A stretch of DNA of 64,000 bases from an uncultured Bacilli bacterium (GTDB lineage Bacteria > Bacillota_I > Bacilli_A > RF39 > UBA660): the NCBI GenBank assembly GCA_910589375.1, contig CAJUTK010000001.1, positions 599,445 to 663,444 on the forward strand. The letters run 5' to 3'. The notes under the pieces are model-generated. The model did no database searches. It was not told the origin of the DNA and worked only from the letters and a program-made list of their open reading frames with translations. The position numbers and the translations under genes were made by a program. Shown here one piece after another: positions 1 to 8,917 of this stretch. Position 1 is the stretch's first letter, and each line of letters opens with the position of its first letter.

Positions 1-1
1 G

Positions 2-667
2 TATCCTTTAGACATAGGAGATTTATATGGAGTTGGAAGAAAAAGTGCTATGAAGCTTCGTGAATTAAATATATTTACGATTGCTGATCTTGCTCATTCT
101 AATGAATCTTATTTAAAAAAATATTTTAAAAATCAATCGCAATCTCTTATCTTAAAAGCACAAGGAATAGATGATAGTCCAGTGATTGCTGAAGAAGAAG
201 AAAGTAAGGGTATCAGCAATTCTACTACTTTTTCCTATAATTTAATAAAAGAGGAGGTTATATTAAAAAGTTTACAAGCTCTAGTAGAAAATGTATGTTT
301 AAGTTTGCGAAAAAGTGAACGTTATGCTTATGTAGTTGGAGTAACAATTCGCGATAAATATTTTAAAACCTATTCTCATCAAAAAAAATTAGTAAATGCA
401 ACTTCTAATACAGAGGAAATATATAAAGCAATAAAGGAACTATTTTTTGAACTTTGGAATGAAGAGCCAATTAGATTGCTAGGAGTTAGTTTAACAAATT
501 TAACAGGTGTATGTAAAAGGCAGTTATCTTTATTTGAGGTAGAGGAAAAGGTTGAACGAAATAATGAACTAGAAAAAGTAGTGGACAAACTGAAGGAGCA
601 GTATGGAAACAAGATTATTAAAAAGGCTTCTTTAGTGGACAATAATATTTTTAAAAAATATGATTAA
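2..667 (+). CDS. Y-family DNA polymerase (DinB/UvrX-like), C-terminal part
   Basis: The reading frame is open from the first bases of the window, so this is the 3' part of a gene starting outside. The first residues (LDIGDLYGVGRKSA) match the helix-hairpin-helix that follows the catalytic palm in Y-family translesion polymerases of the DinB/UmuC/UvrX group. The rest, with the final RQLSLFE segment typical of the little-finger region and C-terminus, fits the DNA-gripping domain. The catalytic residues are not in the window, so activity cannot be judged. An internal ATG at 50 is not a sensible start because it would cut the hairpin motif. DinB and UvrX cannot be told apart from this fragment. 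Confidence 0.8.
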   Translation, partial: YPLDIGDLYGVGRKSAMKLRELNIFTIADLAHSNESYLKKYFKNQSQSLILKAQGIDDSPVIAEEEESKGISNSTTFSYNLIKEEVILKSLQALVENVCLSLRKSERYAYVVGVTIRDKYFKTYSHQKKLVNATSNTEEIYKAIKELFFELWNEEPIRLLGVSLTNLTGVCKRQLSLFEVEEKVERNNELEKVVDKLKEQYGNKIIKKASLVDNNIFKKYD

Positions 668-670
668 TTG

Positions 671-699
671 TTGAAATTCAAAGGATTGTCTAGTATAAT
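671..699 (+). promoter_or_regulatory. promoter before NfeD-like gene
   Basis: TTGAAA (671-676), a 17-base spacer, and TATAAT (694-699) form a near-consensus vegetative promoter. Transcription would begin near 706, leaving a leader of about ten bases that contains the Shine-Dalgarno AGGTGAG. Confidence 0.7.
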
Positions 700-716
700 G
701 GAAACAGGTGAGAAAT

Positions 717-1025
717 GTGATTTGGATTTGGCTAGGAGTTGTTGTTTCCTTATTATTGATAGAATATATGTCTAAAAATTTTACAGCAATTTGCTTTGTT
801 ATTAGTGGTATCATTAGCTGTATTTCGACACATTTTCATGCGAAATATAGCATGCAAGTGGCATTGTTTTTGTTTGTCGGTATTTTTATTATTTTAGTAC
901 TTAGACCTTACGCTTTAGAAATAATGGAAAAGGAAAAACAATCTCTTGTAGATAAAAAAAGTAAAGAAGTAAAGGAAAACTCAAAAAAGAAAAGAAAAAA
1001 AGAAAAGACAAAGAAGAAAAAATAA
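717..1025 (+). CDS. NfeD-like membrane protein with lysine-rich tail
   Basis: This 102-residue protein opens with a WIWLGVVVSLLLIEYM helix followed by two more hydrophobic stretches ending in LRP, the order seen in the membrane part of NfeD-family proteins. The usual soluble OB-fold domain after the LRP is missing; instead there is a tail of about 40 residues made mostly of Lys and Glu. I chose GTG at 717 because AGGTGAG lies four bases upstream. GTG at 708 would fall on the expected transcription start. NfeD proteins normally partner membrane proteases or stomatins, but none is adjacent here, so the role is open. Confidence 0.55.
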   Translation: MIWIWLGVVVSLLLIEYMSKNFTAICFVISGIISCISTHFHAKYSMQVALFLFVGIFIILVLRPYALEIMEKEKQSLVDKKSKEVKENSKKKRKKEKTKKKK

Positions 1026-1078
1026 GTTTTCTTTTTCTTTTTATTGGATTCTGATATAATAAAGTTATGGTGATGACT

Positions 1079-1810
1079 ATGGAAAAAATAAAAGGTCTAG
1101 ATGTCAATTATGTAGATTATGGAAATTCTGAAGGAGATACTATTCTTTTTTTACATGGATGGGGCCAAAATATAGAAATGATGAGGCCTGTTGGAGATGC
1201 CTTAAAAAAAGAATATAGAATCGTTATTATTGATTTACCAGGATTTGGAGATAGTAAAGAGCCAAATAGTGTTTGGACCTTGTATGACTATGTGGATTTT
1301 GTGCATGAATTAACAAAAAAACTAGATATCGATAATCCTATTTTATTTGGACATTCTTTTGGTGGAAAAATATCTTTATTATATGCTAGTACATATCCAG
1401 TAAAAAAATTAATTGTATGTGGAAGTCCATTTCGTAAAGAAATAAAAAAACTATCTATGAAGACTAAGATATTAAAGTCGTTAAAGAAAGTTCCAGGTTT
1501 AAATAAATTAGAAGATGTTGCTAAAAAACATATAGGTTCTACTGATTATAGACAAGCTAGTAAATTAATGAGAGAAATTATGGTAGAACATGTCAATTTA
1601 GATATCACAGAAGAAGTAAAAAAGATAAAGTCATCTACTTTAATTATTTGGGGGGATCAAGATCGAGCTGTACCATTAGAGTGTGCGTATGAGCTAGAGA
1701 AATTGATTCCTGATGCTGGTGTTGTTTTATATCCTTCCTGTAGTCATTATGCTTATTTAGAAGGATTAAAAAAGACTATTAATGTGGTAAGAGTATTCTT
1801 AGAAAGTTAG
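1079..1810 (+). CDS. alpha/beta hydrolase
   Basis: A 243-residue single-domain alpha/beta hydrolase. An FLHGWGQN oxyanion-hole segment comes first, then the nucleophile elbow GHSFGG, then IWGDQDRAVP with the catalytic acid, and a C-terminal CSHYAYLE with the catalytic histidine, so the triad looks complete. TATAAT at 1055-1060 precludes a start at 1067; ATG 1079 has GGTGA upstream. The next gene, a Mur ligase homologue, starts 8 bases downstream, so the two are probably co-transcribed. The substrate is unknown; a role in envelope metabolism is only inferred from the neighbour. Confidence 0.75.
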   Translation: MEKIKGLDVNYVDYGNSEGDTILFLHGWGQNIEMMRPVGDALKKEYRIVIIDLPGFGDSKEPNSVWTLYDYVDFVHELTKKLDIDNPILFGHSFGGKISLLYASTYPVKKLIVCGSPFRKEIKKLSMKTKILKSLKKVPGLNKLEDVAKKHIGSTDYRQASKLMREIMVEHVNLDITEEVKKIKSSTLIIWGDQDRAVPLECAYELEKLIPDAGVVLYPSCSHYAYLEGLKKTINVVRVFLES

Positions 1811-1818
1811 GTGATATT

Positions 1819-3402
1819 ATGTTTTTATTTTTAATATCTTTGTTTCCATTCTTTCTTTTTTCTATTTTTAAAATAAGAAAAGCAATTCATATGTTACAAC
1901 AAAATTATTATGATGAATCTGAAAGATACTTTTTATGGATTTTAAATAATCCTAAAAAAGTCTGGTTGGAATGGGATATCAGTTTTTTATTTTTAGTTTT
2001 ATTACAGTTTTTAACACATGATATTGCCTGTATTATATTTGGAATATTTTATATCTTACTAGCAATAGAATATCATCATGAAAGAATTCATAGTCAAAAT
2101 AAAAAACCATTGGTATTCACTGCTAGAGTAAGACGTTTATTAATTACTATTTGTATACTATATGCTATTATGATATTGCCAATGATTCTTTGCTATTCTA
2201 GTAAAATGTTGGTTGCTAATTATTTATATTTAGGATTTGTTACCTATTTGAGTTATTTGGTAGTAAAACTTGCTAATACTATTAATAAGCCAATAGAAAA
2301 ATGTGTTTATTTTTATTATCAGAATAAAGCTTTGAAAAAGATGGATGCCATGAAAATACCTGTTATAGGAATTACAGGTAGCTATGGTAAAACGAGCAGT
2401 AAAAATATTATTTATGATATATTGAATGTAAAATTTAATGCATTTGTAAGCCCTAAAAATTTTAATACTCCTTATGGTTTAATACTTTCCATTAATAACT
2501 ATTTAGACAAATTTGAAGATTACTTTATTGCAGAGATGGGAGCTTTTAAAATAGGGGAAATAGCCGAAACTTGTAGATTAATGAAACCTACTTATGGTGT
2601 TTTAACGACAATAGGAGAAGCTCACTTAGAAAGTTTTGGTAGTAGGGAGAATATTCAAAAAGGAAAGTTTGAATTGATAGAATCACTACCTAGTGATGGA
2701 TTTGCCATTTTAAATGGTGATGATCCTTATCAAAGAAGTTATAAAGTAAAGAATGATTGCTCTTTATTTTGGATAGGAATCGAAAATAAGAATGTAGATG
2801 CTTATGCTACTAATATTCAAACATCTTATGAAGGAAGTAAGTTTGACATTAAGTTTAAGGATGATGAAAAATTTTATTCTTTTCAAACAAAACTGTTAGG
2901 TAGTCATAACATATATAATATTTTAGCAGGAGTGCTACTTGGTAAAAAATTAGGTATGAATGTTTTAGACTTACAAAGAGGAGTTAGTCGAATCAAGCCT
3001 ATTGAACATAGATTAGAATTAAAACGAGCTGGGGAACTAAATATTATAGATGATGCTTATAATTCTAATCCAGTAGGTGCTAAGATGGCCGTGGAAGTAT
3101 TAGGAATGATGCCTGGTGAAAAAATTATAGTTACGCCAGGAATGATTGAATTAGGTGAAAAGCAATATGTGGCTAATAAAACATTTGGAAATCAAATAGC
3201 GGGTGTTGCTGATTATGTAATTTTAGTAGGAAAGGAACAAACTAAACCAATTTATGATGGATTAGTAGAATCCAATTTTAATAAGGAGAAAATTGTTGTT
3301 CTAAATGATGTAAGAGAAGCTTTCCCTCTCATTTATAAATTGAAGAAGGAAGAAGCGTATGTATTGTTAGAGAATGATTTGCCAGATTTATTCAATGAGT
3401 AA
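1819..3402 (+). CDS. murF: membrane-anchored MurF-like ligase
   Basis: A 527-residue protein. About the first 165 residues hold several hydrophobic helices that ordinary MurF enzymes (about 450 residues) lack. The Mur ligase core follows: ATP-binding GITGSYGKTSSKN near residue 182, then AEMGAFKIGEI, GEAHLESFGS and a C-terminal domain with DDAYNSNPVG typical of MurF. MurF joins D-Ala-D-Ala to the UDP-MurNAc-tripeptide. The D-Ala-D-Ala ligase gene follows at once, which supports this reaction. The start has AGGTGATATT directly before ATG. A Mur-like amide ligase of other specificity cannot be excluded. Confidence 0.75.
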   Translation: MFLFLISLFPFFLFSIFKIRKAIHMLQQNYYDESERYFLWILNNPKKVWLEWDISFLFLVLLQFLTHDIACIIFGIFYILLAIEYHHERIHSQNKKPLVFTARVRRLLITICILYAIMILPMILCYSSKMLVANYLYLGFVTYLSYLVVKLANTINKPIEKCVYFYYQNKALKKMDAMKIPVIGITGSYGKTSSKNIIYDILNVKFNAFVSPKNFNTPYGLILSINNYLDKFEDYFIAEMGAFKIGEIAETCRLMKPTYGVLTTIGEAHLESFGSRENIQKGKFELIESLPSDGFAILNGDDPYQRSYKVKNDCSLFWIGIENKNVDAYATNIQTSYEGSKFDIKFKDDEKFYSFQTKLLGSHNIYNILAGVLLGKKLGMNVLDLQRGVSRIKPIEHRLELKRAGELNIIDDAYNSNPVGAKMAVEVLGMMPGEKIIVTPGMIELGEKQYVANKTFGNQIAGVADYVILVGKEQTKPIYDGLVESNFNKEKIVVLNDVREAFPLIYKLKKEEAYVLLENDLPDLFNE

Positions 3403-3417
3403 AGGGAGATGGATATA

Positions 3418-4608
3418 ATGAAGATAAAAGTTGGTGTTATTTTTGGTGGGGAAACAGTAGAACATGAAGTAAGTATTATTTCAGCACTCCAAGCAATTGA
3501 AAATATGAATAGAGATAAATATGAAATAGTTCCTATTTATATTGCTAAAGATAGAACATGGTATACAGGACATATGTTATTTGATATTGATGTATATAAA
3601 GATTTTAAAGATTTAAAAAAGTACGCTACACCATGTACTTTGATTTCTAGAAATGAAAAATTTTATTTACAAAAGACAAAGGGAATATTTCGTAAAGATA
3701 TTACAGATATTGATGTAGCATTCCCAATTGTTCATGGTAATAATGTAGAAGATGGAACTTTACATGGATATTTAAAGACAATAGGAATTCCTTTTGTTGG
3801 TAGTGGTGTATTAGGGTCTGCCTTGGGTCAAGACAAAGTAGTTATGAAACAAGTTTTTTCTGCTATGCATTTACCAATTGTAGATTATGTTTGGTTTTAT
3901 GATACAGAATATGTAGAAATGGGAGAAGATATCTTAAAGTCTATTCGTAATTTAGGATATCCAGTAATTGTAAAGCCTGCGACATTGGGCAGTAGTGTTG
4001 GAATTACTTTTGTAAAAGAAGAATCAGAGTTAAAAAAGGCTATTGATACTGCTATTCAATATGATCAAAAAATAATTGTAGAGAAAGCTATTTCTAACTT
4101 GATAGAAGTTAATTGTAGTGTTCTTGGAAATTATTCTTATCAGGAAACTAGTGAAATAGAAGAAGTAATGTCTACCGATGAATTTTTAACTTATCAAGAC
4201 AAATATATTGGTGGTGGAAAAGGGAAAACTAGTAAAGGTATGGCAAGTGCTAGTAGAATTATTCCTGCTAGAATTGAACAAAGTGTTGCTAAAGAAATTA
4301 AGGATTTAGCAATGGCCGCTTTTCGAGCACTTAATTTATCTGGAGTATGTAGAGTGGACTTTTTAATTGATAAGCAAACTAAAAAGGTTTATATTAATGA
4401 GCCAAATACAATCCCAGGAAGTTTATCTTTCTATTTGTGGGAACCAGCAGGAAAAAGATATAGTGTACTTTTAGATGATTTACTTACATTAGCTATCAAA
4501 GATTATAAAGAAAAGCGTAAAAAGGTTTACTCTTTTGATACTAATATTTTAAGTGGATATGTAATGGGAGCAAAAGGATTGAAAGGATCCAAAGGAAAAC
4601 TTAAGTAA
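3418..4608 (+). CDS. ddl: D-alanine--D-alanine ligase
   Basis: A 396-residue ATP-grasp enzyme that makes the D-Ala-D-Ala dipeptide for peptidoglycan. Visible family motifs are VIFGGETVEHEVSIIS at the N-terminus, VKPATLGSSVGI in the ATP-binding domain, and the metal-binding INEPNTIPGS near the end. It starts 15 bases after the MurF-like gene, matching the next step of the same pathway. I prefer ATG 3418 with GGGAG about ten bases upstream over ATG 3409, which lies too close to that site. A terminator overlaps the stop codon. Confidence 0.9.
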   Translation: MKIKVGVIFGGETVEHEVSIISALQAIENMNRDKYEIVPIYIAKDRTWYTGHMLFDIDVYKDFKDLKKYATPCTLISRNEKFYLQKTKGIFRKDITDIDVAFPIVHGNNVEDGTLHGYLKTIGIPFVGSGVLGSALGQDKVVMKQVFSAMHLPIVDYVWFYDTEYVEMGEDILKSIRNLGYPVIVKPATLGSSVGITFVKEESELKKAIDTAIQYDQKIIVEKAISNLIEVNCSVLGNYSYQETSEIEEVMSTDEFLTYQDKYIGGGKGKTSKGMASASRIIPARIEQSVAKEIKDLAMAAFRALNLSGVCRVDFLIDKQTKKVYINEPNTIPGSLSFYLWEPAGKRYSVLLDDLLTLAIKDYKEKRKKVYSFDTNILSGYVMGAKGLKGSKGKLK

Positions 4609-4620
4609 TTAAGTTTTTTT
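4596..4620 (+). terminator. terminator after ddl
   Basis: Perfect 9-bp stem AAAACTTAA / TTAAGTTTT with loop GTAA, followed by a T run. The ddl stop codon lies in the loop. Confidence 0.75.
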
Positions 4621-4666
4621 ATGGGTTATATGAAAAAAGTTAGTAATCAGATTTCTTTCATTAGAT

Positions 4667-4795
4667 ATGAAAAGATGTGGTTATTCTTCTCCCATAAAAT
4701 ATAAATTGTGTCAAGGGATAGTAGCAGAAATTCAAAAATATATTGAACAGTATTTGTCGAAAAAAGAGAATAAGTGTAAAGTGGAAAAGAAATAG
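4667..4795 (+). other. possible 42-codon small ORF in the ddl-DUF3048 gap
   Basis: The gap from 4621 to 4830 has no clear gene. The frame from ATG 4667 encodes a Cys- and Lys-rich 42-residue peptide with a helical middle (IVAEIQKYIEQYLSKK). It has no convincing Shine-Dalgarno. It may be a remnant or noise. I do not recognise it. Confidence 0.2.
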
Positions 4796-4857
4796 TGTAA
4801 ACTTATCTTTTCACTTTTTTTGATTGTGTTATAATGAGATTAATAAGGATGGTATAT

Positions 4858-5937
4858 ATGGCAAAGAAAAGAAGAGTAAAAAAGAAAAAAATAATAAGTG
4901 CTTTATTTGTGATTATGATTGTTTTAGGATTAGCAGTAGGTGGTATATTAGTAATTACAAATAAGGATACTAAAAAAGAAAATCCCGCAACATCAAATAA
5001 AAAGCAAGAAGAAAAACCAAAAGTAGAAGAAAAAAAATTAAAGATTGTAAATCAGGATTCTAATAGTAGGAATATTGCTGTTATGTATAATAATATCTCT
5101 ACAGTATGGGGGTATCAGGCTGGTTTACAAGATGCCTATTTAGTATATGAAATGCTAGTAGAGGGCGGATATACTAGGTTAATGGCAATTTATAAAGATG
5201 CGAAAACAGAAAGAATTGGAAGTGTCCGTAGTTCTAGACCATATTTTCTTGATTTCGCACTTGAAAATGATGCTTTGTATGTTCATTTTGGGGCGAGTGA
5301 ACAAGCGCTTTCTGATATTAAAAAGTTAGGTGTTAATAATATTAATGGAATGACTTATGCTTCTTCTTTTTGGAGAGATAAATCTTTAAAATTGGCTACA
5401 GAGCATACAGCATTTACTTCTATGGATTATATTCAAAAGGGAATTAATAAATATGGTTATCGCACAACTACTAAGATAGATTTACTTCTTAATTATAGTG
5501 TTGATGAGATAGATATTAGTAAAATGCCTAATGCAAAACAAGCAAATAAAGTTTTTATAGACTATTCTGCAAGCAGATCTACAACTTTTGAATATGATAC
5601 AGTAAATAAAGTATACTTACGTTCTCAAGGAACTGCTAAAGCAAATTATGCTCATAAGGATGCAGTCACTAAAAAACAATATACGGCAAAAAATATTATT
5701 ACTTATCAGTTACCAACTAGAACTATTGATTCTAAAGGTAGACAGGAAATGAATACAGTAGGGGCTGGCAAAGGATTTTATATAACAAATGGATATGCGG
5801 TACCAATTACTTGGGAAAAAACGAGCCGTGCATCTCAAACTAAATATAGATATTTGGATGGAAAAGAAATTAATGTAAATGATGGAAATACTTATATTGA
5901 GATTCAACCAACAAATAAAACATTGACGATTGAGTAA
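4858..5937 (+). CDS. DUF3048 family membrane-anchored protein (YerB-like)
   Basis: A 359-residue protein with a very basic N-terminus (KKRRVKKKK), one transmembrane helix, a Lys/Glu-rich linker, then an extracellular region matching DUF3048, seen in RIGSVRSSRPYFLDFA and in HFGASEQAL. The Bacillus homologue YerB is a lipoprotein; here a helix replaces the lipobox. TATAAT at 4830-4835 overlaps the ATG at 4834, so I start at 4858 with AAGGATGG upstream. It is monocistronic by spacing. The biochemical role of DUF3048 is not established. Confidence 0.75.
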   Translation: MAKKRRVKKKKIISALFVIMIVLGLAVGGILVITNKDTKKENPATSNKKQEEKPKVEEKKLKIVNQDSNSRNIAVMYNNISTVWGYQAGLQDAYLVYEMLVEGGYTRLMAIYKDAKTERIGSVRSSRPYFLDFALENDALYVHFGASEQALSDIKKLGVNNINGMTYASSFWRDKSLKLATEHTAFTSMDYIQKGINKYGYRTTTKIDLLLNYSVDEIDISKMPNAKQANKVFIDYSASRSTTFEYDTVNKVYLRSQGTAKANYAHKDAVTKKQYTAKNIITYQLPTRTIDSKGRQEMNTVGAGKGFYITNGYAVPITWEKTSRASQTKYRYLDGKEINVNDGNTYIEIQPTNKTLTIE

Positions 5938-5946
5938 GATACAAAT

Positions 5947-5974
5947 TTGCCATTTTTCCATATTGTGGTATAAT
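5947..5974 (+). promoter_or_regulatory. promoter before HD gene
   Basis: TTGCCA (5947-5952), a 16-base spacer and TATAAT (5969-5974). GAGGAGAG lies just before the start codon at 5998. Confidence 0.6.
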
Positions 5975-5997
5975 GGGAATGTTCGAGGAGAGAGAAA

Positions 5998-6519
5998 ATG
6001 AATAAAATTGCAAAAGATGAAGAGTACAATTCGATTGTTTCTTCTATCTTAACAACAAAGGAATTTAGCGAAACAATGAGTCATATTAAGCATCACAATA
6101 GTACGAGACTTAATCATTTGCTAAAAGTATCTTATTATTCGTATAAGATATCAAAATATTTAAGATTAGATTATGAGGAAGTAGCACGTGCAGGTTTATT
6201 GCATGACTTCTATTTAGATAGTGTTTCTGATCAAAAAAATATAAAAGATAAAGTTCTTTTATATACAATGAAACATCCACAAGCTGCTGTAGAAAATTCT
6301 AAAAAGTTTTTTACACTTACAGAAAAGGAAGAGGATATTATTCGTACCCATATGTTCCCTGTAGATGTAAAAGTTCCAAAATATGCAGAAAGTTGGATAG
6401 TAAGTTTAGTAGATAAGAGTATTAGTACAGCAGAATTTGGACATAAGTTTGGCCGTCAAGCTTTAGAACATGCCAATTTATATATTATATTTTTATTGAA
6501 TTTTATGAGAATAGGGTAG
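5998..6519 (+). CDS. HD-domain hydrolase
   Basis: A 173-residue single-domain protein with an HD signature: His in RLNHLLKVS, then AGLLHDFY carrying the His-Asp pair, then RTHMFP and a later Asp in SLVDKS, as in metal-dependent phosphohydrolases of the HD superfamily. The substrate (nucleotide or phosphodiester) cannot be read from sequence. It has its own promoter and a terminator overlapping the stop, so it is transcribed alone. Confidence 0.75.
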   Translation: MNKIAKDEEYNSIVSSILTTKEFSETMSHIKHHNSTRLNHLLKVSYYSYKISKYLRLDYEEVARAGLLHDFYLDSVSDQKNIKDKVLLYTMKHPQAAVENSKKFFTLTEKEEDIIRTHMFPVDVKVPKYAESWIVSLVDKSISTAEFGHKFGRQALEHANLYIIFLLNFMRIG

Positions 6520-6538
6520 ATTTCTACTCTATTTTCTT
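6510..6538 (+). terminator. terminator after HD gene
   Basis: AATAGGGTAGA pairs with TCTACTCTATT through one G-U pair, then T-rich sequence. It overlaps the end of the HD gene and abuts the tRNA promoter. Confidence 0.6.
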
Positions 6539-6565
6539 TACAAAAAATAGAAAAAATACTATAAT
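6537..6565 (+). promoter_or_regulatory. promoter of tRNA-Arg
   Basis: TTTACA (6537-6542), 17-base spacer, TATAAT (6560-6565); the tRNA begins at 6574. Confidence 0.65.
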
Positions 6566-6573
6566 GTATTTAT

Positions 6574-6649
6574 GTCCTCATAGCATATTTGGATAGTGCG
6601 CGCCCCTCCTAAGGGTGAAAGACAGGTTCGAATCCTGTTGGGGACACCA
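6574..6649 (+). tRNA. tRNA-Arg (anticodon CCT)
   Basis: A 76-base cloverleaf can be folded by hand: acceptor GTCCTCA/TGGGGAC, D stem GCAT/GTGC, anticodon stem CGCCC/GGGTG with loop CTCCTAA (anticodon CCT, reading AGG), variable loop AAAG, T arm ACAGG-TTCGAAT-CCTGT, discriminator A and an encoded CCA end. All arms are intact with only G-U irregularities. Confidence 0.92.
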
Positions 6650-6692
6650 GTTGTTTCTATCTTGAACATGTGGTTTCAAGTTTAAAATATAA

Positions 6693-6714
6693 AACAGTCA
6701 TAAGACTGTTTTTT
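6693..6714 (+). terminator. terminator after tRNA-Arg
   Basis: AACAGTC (6693-6699), loop ATAA, GACTGTT (6704-6710), then T run. Confidence 0.8.
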
Positions 6715-6766
6715 GATTAATATGCAGATTTGTTGTATGATATATATCTTGTCAGGGGAAATGAAT

Positions 6767-7759
6767 ATGGAAATTCAGGAATTAATCAATCGTTTTTTAG
6801 AAGAAACAAATTATCAGAATAAATCAGATTTAATGCTTTTAATGGCTTACGGTAGTAGAGTAACAGGTACTGCTCATGAAAATAGTGATTTAGATATTCT
6901 TTATATTACTTCTAAATCTAGAGAATATAGAGGAAGTAGAATGATAGATGGAATATCTGTCGATATTACCATTATTCCCATCAATGATGCTGAAGAAATG
7001 ATTATGGAATCTGCTTCTACTGGTTCCACATATTTAGAGTCCGTGTTAAAAACAGGAGTAGTCATTATCGATAAATGTGGTACATTTAACATGTTATCTC
7101 AGACATTATCTCTTAAAAGTGTTCATAGAAGAACGATTGATGGTTCCTTATTGGATTTAGCAGTAAATCACTTTTTTGACTTTGAAGAGAGAAGTGGAAA
7201 CGAAAATATACATTATTATGTTGCTCTTGATTTATTGAGGAAAGTGTATCACGCTAAAAGGAATTGTTCTAATATTTCAACTTCTAAAGTTTATGATTTA
7301 TATTGTGATAGAAAAAAAGCGACAGAAAGGTATATGATAAAACTTCCTGATGATAGTTTTATAGCAGATTATTTATCTGCTTTACAAGAGACCAATCATG
7401 AAAAGAGAAAAGAGTGGTTAGTAAAATTTTTTAAATTATTTCAAAAAGAGAAAGTAAAAAGAAAATTCGTTGATACTTTTGCTGATGATTTTTGGGTAAC
7501 GAAAAATTTAGTTACTATTAATAAAGCTATATGGAAATGTGAAGATATGGCATTGCAGAATAGTCCTTATGCTATACCGCTATATTATATATTGATAGAT
7601 AAAATGCAATCTCTATATGAAAAAATTTATGGTAGAACATTAGATTTTAATTGTGACTTTTCTAGTTCTGAGCAATTGATTCAAAATTTAGAAGCGCTTT
7701 TTGGTCTTTTAGATTCTAAAAAAGAAATTGATTATCATGATTATATGATTTCATGGTAA
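6767..7759 (+). CDS. nucleotidyltransferase-domain protein
   Basis: A 330-residue protein whose N-terminal domain has the polymerase-beta-type signature: AYGSRVTGTAHENSDLDILYI carries GS and the DxD pair, and VDITII carries a third Asp. The remaining two thirds is helical and may recognise the substrate. Start at ATG 6767 with AGGGGAA six bases upstream; ATG 6761 abuts that site. Stand-alone proteins of this class modify small molecules (such as aminoglycosides), proteins or RNA, and I cannot say which. No toxin- or antitoxin-like partner gene is adjacent. Confidence 0.7.
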   Translation: MEIQELINRFLEETNYQNKSDLMLLMAYGSRVTGTAHENSDLDILYITSKSREYRGSRMIDGISVDITIIPINDAEEMIMESASTGSTYLESVLKTGVVIIDKCGTFNMLSQTLSLKSVHRRTIDGSLLDLAVNHFFDFEERSGNENIHYYVALDLLRKVYHAKRNCSNISTSKVYDLYCDRKKATERYMIKLPDDSFIADYLSALQETNHEKRKEWLVKFFKLFQKEKVKRKFVDTFADDFWVTKNLVTINKAIWKCEDMALQNSPYAIPLYYILIDKMQSLYEKIYGRTLDFNCDFSSSEQLIQNLEALFGLLDSKKEIDYHDYMISW

Positions 7760-7836
7760 TTCACATAAATGTGTATAAATATTACTAGTAATATTCTTTT
7801 AATCATGCTATACTGAAAATAGAGAGTTGGTGTAGG

Positions 7837-8826
7837 ATGGGACCATCAAACCGTGATGAAGGCAAGATGGGTATTTGTGATATAGTTTTTATTATACTTT
7901 TAGTTTTAATGTTACTGTTTTTAATACCTTTTTATTCTTCTATTTTGGATATTTTAAAATTAGCTAGTCAGTTTATGGTAGGGGCAGATACTTATATAGG
8001 ATTACTAGGATTTATTTTAGGTTTTTTTATGATGTTTTTAGGTTTTAAATATCGAAACAGTGTTATTAAAATCTTTGGATTATTATTAATGTTTTCTTTT
8101 TTGCTTAGTCCTTTTTATGGGTATTTAGGAAATTACCATTATTTAAAAGAATCTTTGGGAAAATATACTTATAAAGGTTTAGAGGTAATACTTCCTGATG
8201 ATTGTATGGTAGAGAAGAAGGAAGAGCCTAAAAATTCAAATACTTTTGAATCTGGAATGGATAGTAATTTTTCATTCTTTAATAATTCTAGTTCTTGGAA
8301 AGATAAAATGAAATGCATGTCAACAGAAACTCACTACGTTTATAAGATATCTTATAGAAATGATTTTCAGGAAGAAAAAATGATTCTTTTTGATGGTAAA
8401 GAAAATTTTGATAAAATGATGCGCGTTCAGTCTTATGAAATTGTATATGAAAAAATGGGGGATTATTTTTCTAGTATTAAGGGAATAGGAAAAGTAGACT
8501 ATCAGTTTAAGATTTCTATTAGTGGAAAAGGTATTCTTGATTTGGATAGAAGTACGGTAATAAATGAGTATATTAGTTTTCCAAGTCCTCATAGAGTAAA
8601 CCTTTCTAACTTTTATCAGGATAGTCGTTTGATTTTGTATGTTCAGTTTCAAACTATATCCAACCAAGATAAAGTTCATAAAGTGATTACAGAATTAGAA
8701 GAAAAGTCAGAAAATGATTTTCCTGTTATTGTCAATTATGGAAATAAGAAAGAGTATTACCTAAGAGGGCTTTGGTATAATTTTTCAGAGAAAGAATTAA
8801 TATCTAAATTAATAAGAGACGAATAA
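7837..8826 (+). CDS. membrane protein of unknown function
   Basis: A 329-residue protein with three hydrophobic helices in about the first 110 residues and a hydrophilic remainder rich in Ser, Asn and Lys that is probably outside the cell. I do not recognise a family. TATACT at 7809-7814 and GGTG before ATG 7837 support that start; ATG 7867 is an alternative that would give a cleaner membrane N-terminus. A terminator overlaps the stop codon, so it is a single-gene unit. Confidence 0.6.
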   Translation: MGPSNRDEGKMGICDIVFIILLVLMLLFLIPFYSSILDILKLASQFMVGADTYIGLLGFILGFFMMFLGFKYRNSVIKIFGLLLMFSFLLSPFYGYLGNYHYLKESLGKYTYKGLEVILPDDCMVEKKEEPKNSNTFESGMDSNFSFFNNSSSWKDKMKCMSTETHYVYKISYRNDFQEEKMILFDGKENFDKMMRVQSYEIVYEKMGDYFSSIKGIGKVDYQFKISISGKGILDLDRSTVINEYISFPSPHRVNLSNFYQDSRLILYVQFQTISNQDKVHKVITELEEKSENDFPVIVNYGNKKEYYLRGLWYNFSEKELISKLIRDE

Positions 8827-8839
8827 TCGTTTCTTTTTT
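8815..8839 (+). terminator. terminator after membrane protein gene
   Basis: AGAGACGA (8815-8822), loop ATAA, TCGTTTCT (8827-8834), then a T run. Confidence 0.7.
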
Positions 8840-8861
8840 AATAAATTTTAATAAAAAATAA

Positions 8862-8901
8862 GTTGAAAACTCAACTTGATGATGTTATACTATTATAGTA
8901 T
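8862..8901 (+). promoter_or_regulatory. marR promoter with two palindromes
   Basis: TTGAAA (8863-8868), 17-base spacer and TATACT (8886-8891). The -35 lies inside the palindrome GTTGAAAACTCAAC (8862-8875) and the -10 inside ATACTATTATAGTAT (8887-8901). Such placement fits autorepression by the MarR protein encoded next. The second palindrome shares half-sites with the promoter at 11971-12000. Confidence 0.6.
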
Positions 8902-8917
8902 GTGTTAGGAGAGATGT

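Noticed and set aside
6767..7759. Nucleotidyltransferase considered as the antitoxin of a MNT-HEPN or AbiE pair.
   Set aside because: No HEPN-like or AbiEi-like partner in the adjoining genes, and the protein is too long for a minimal MNT.
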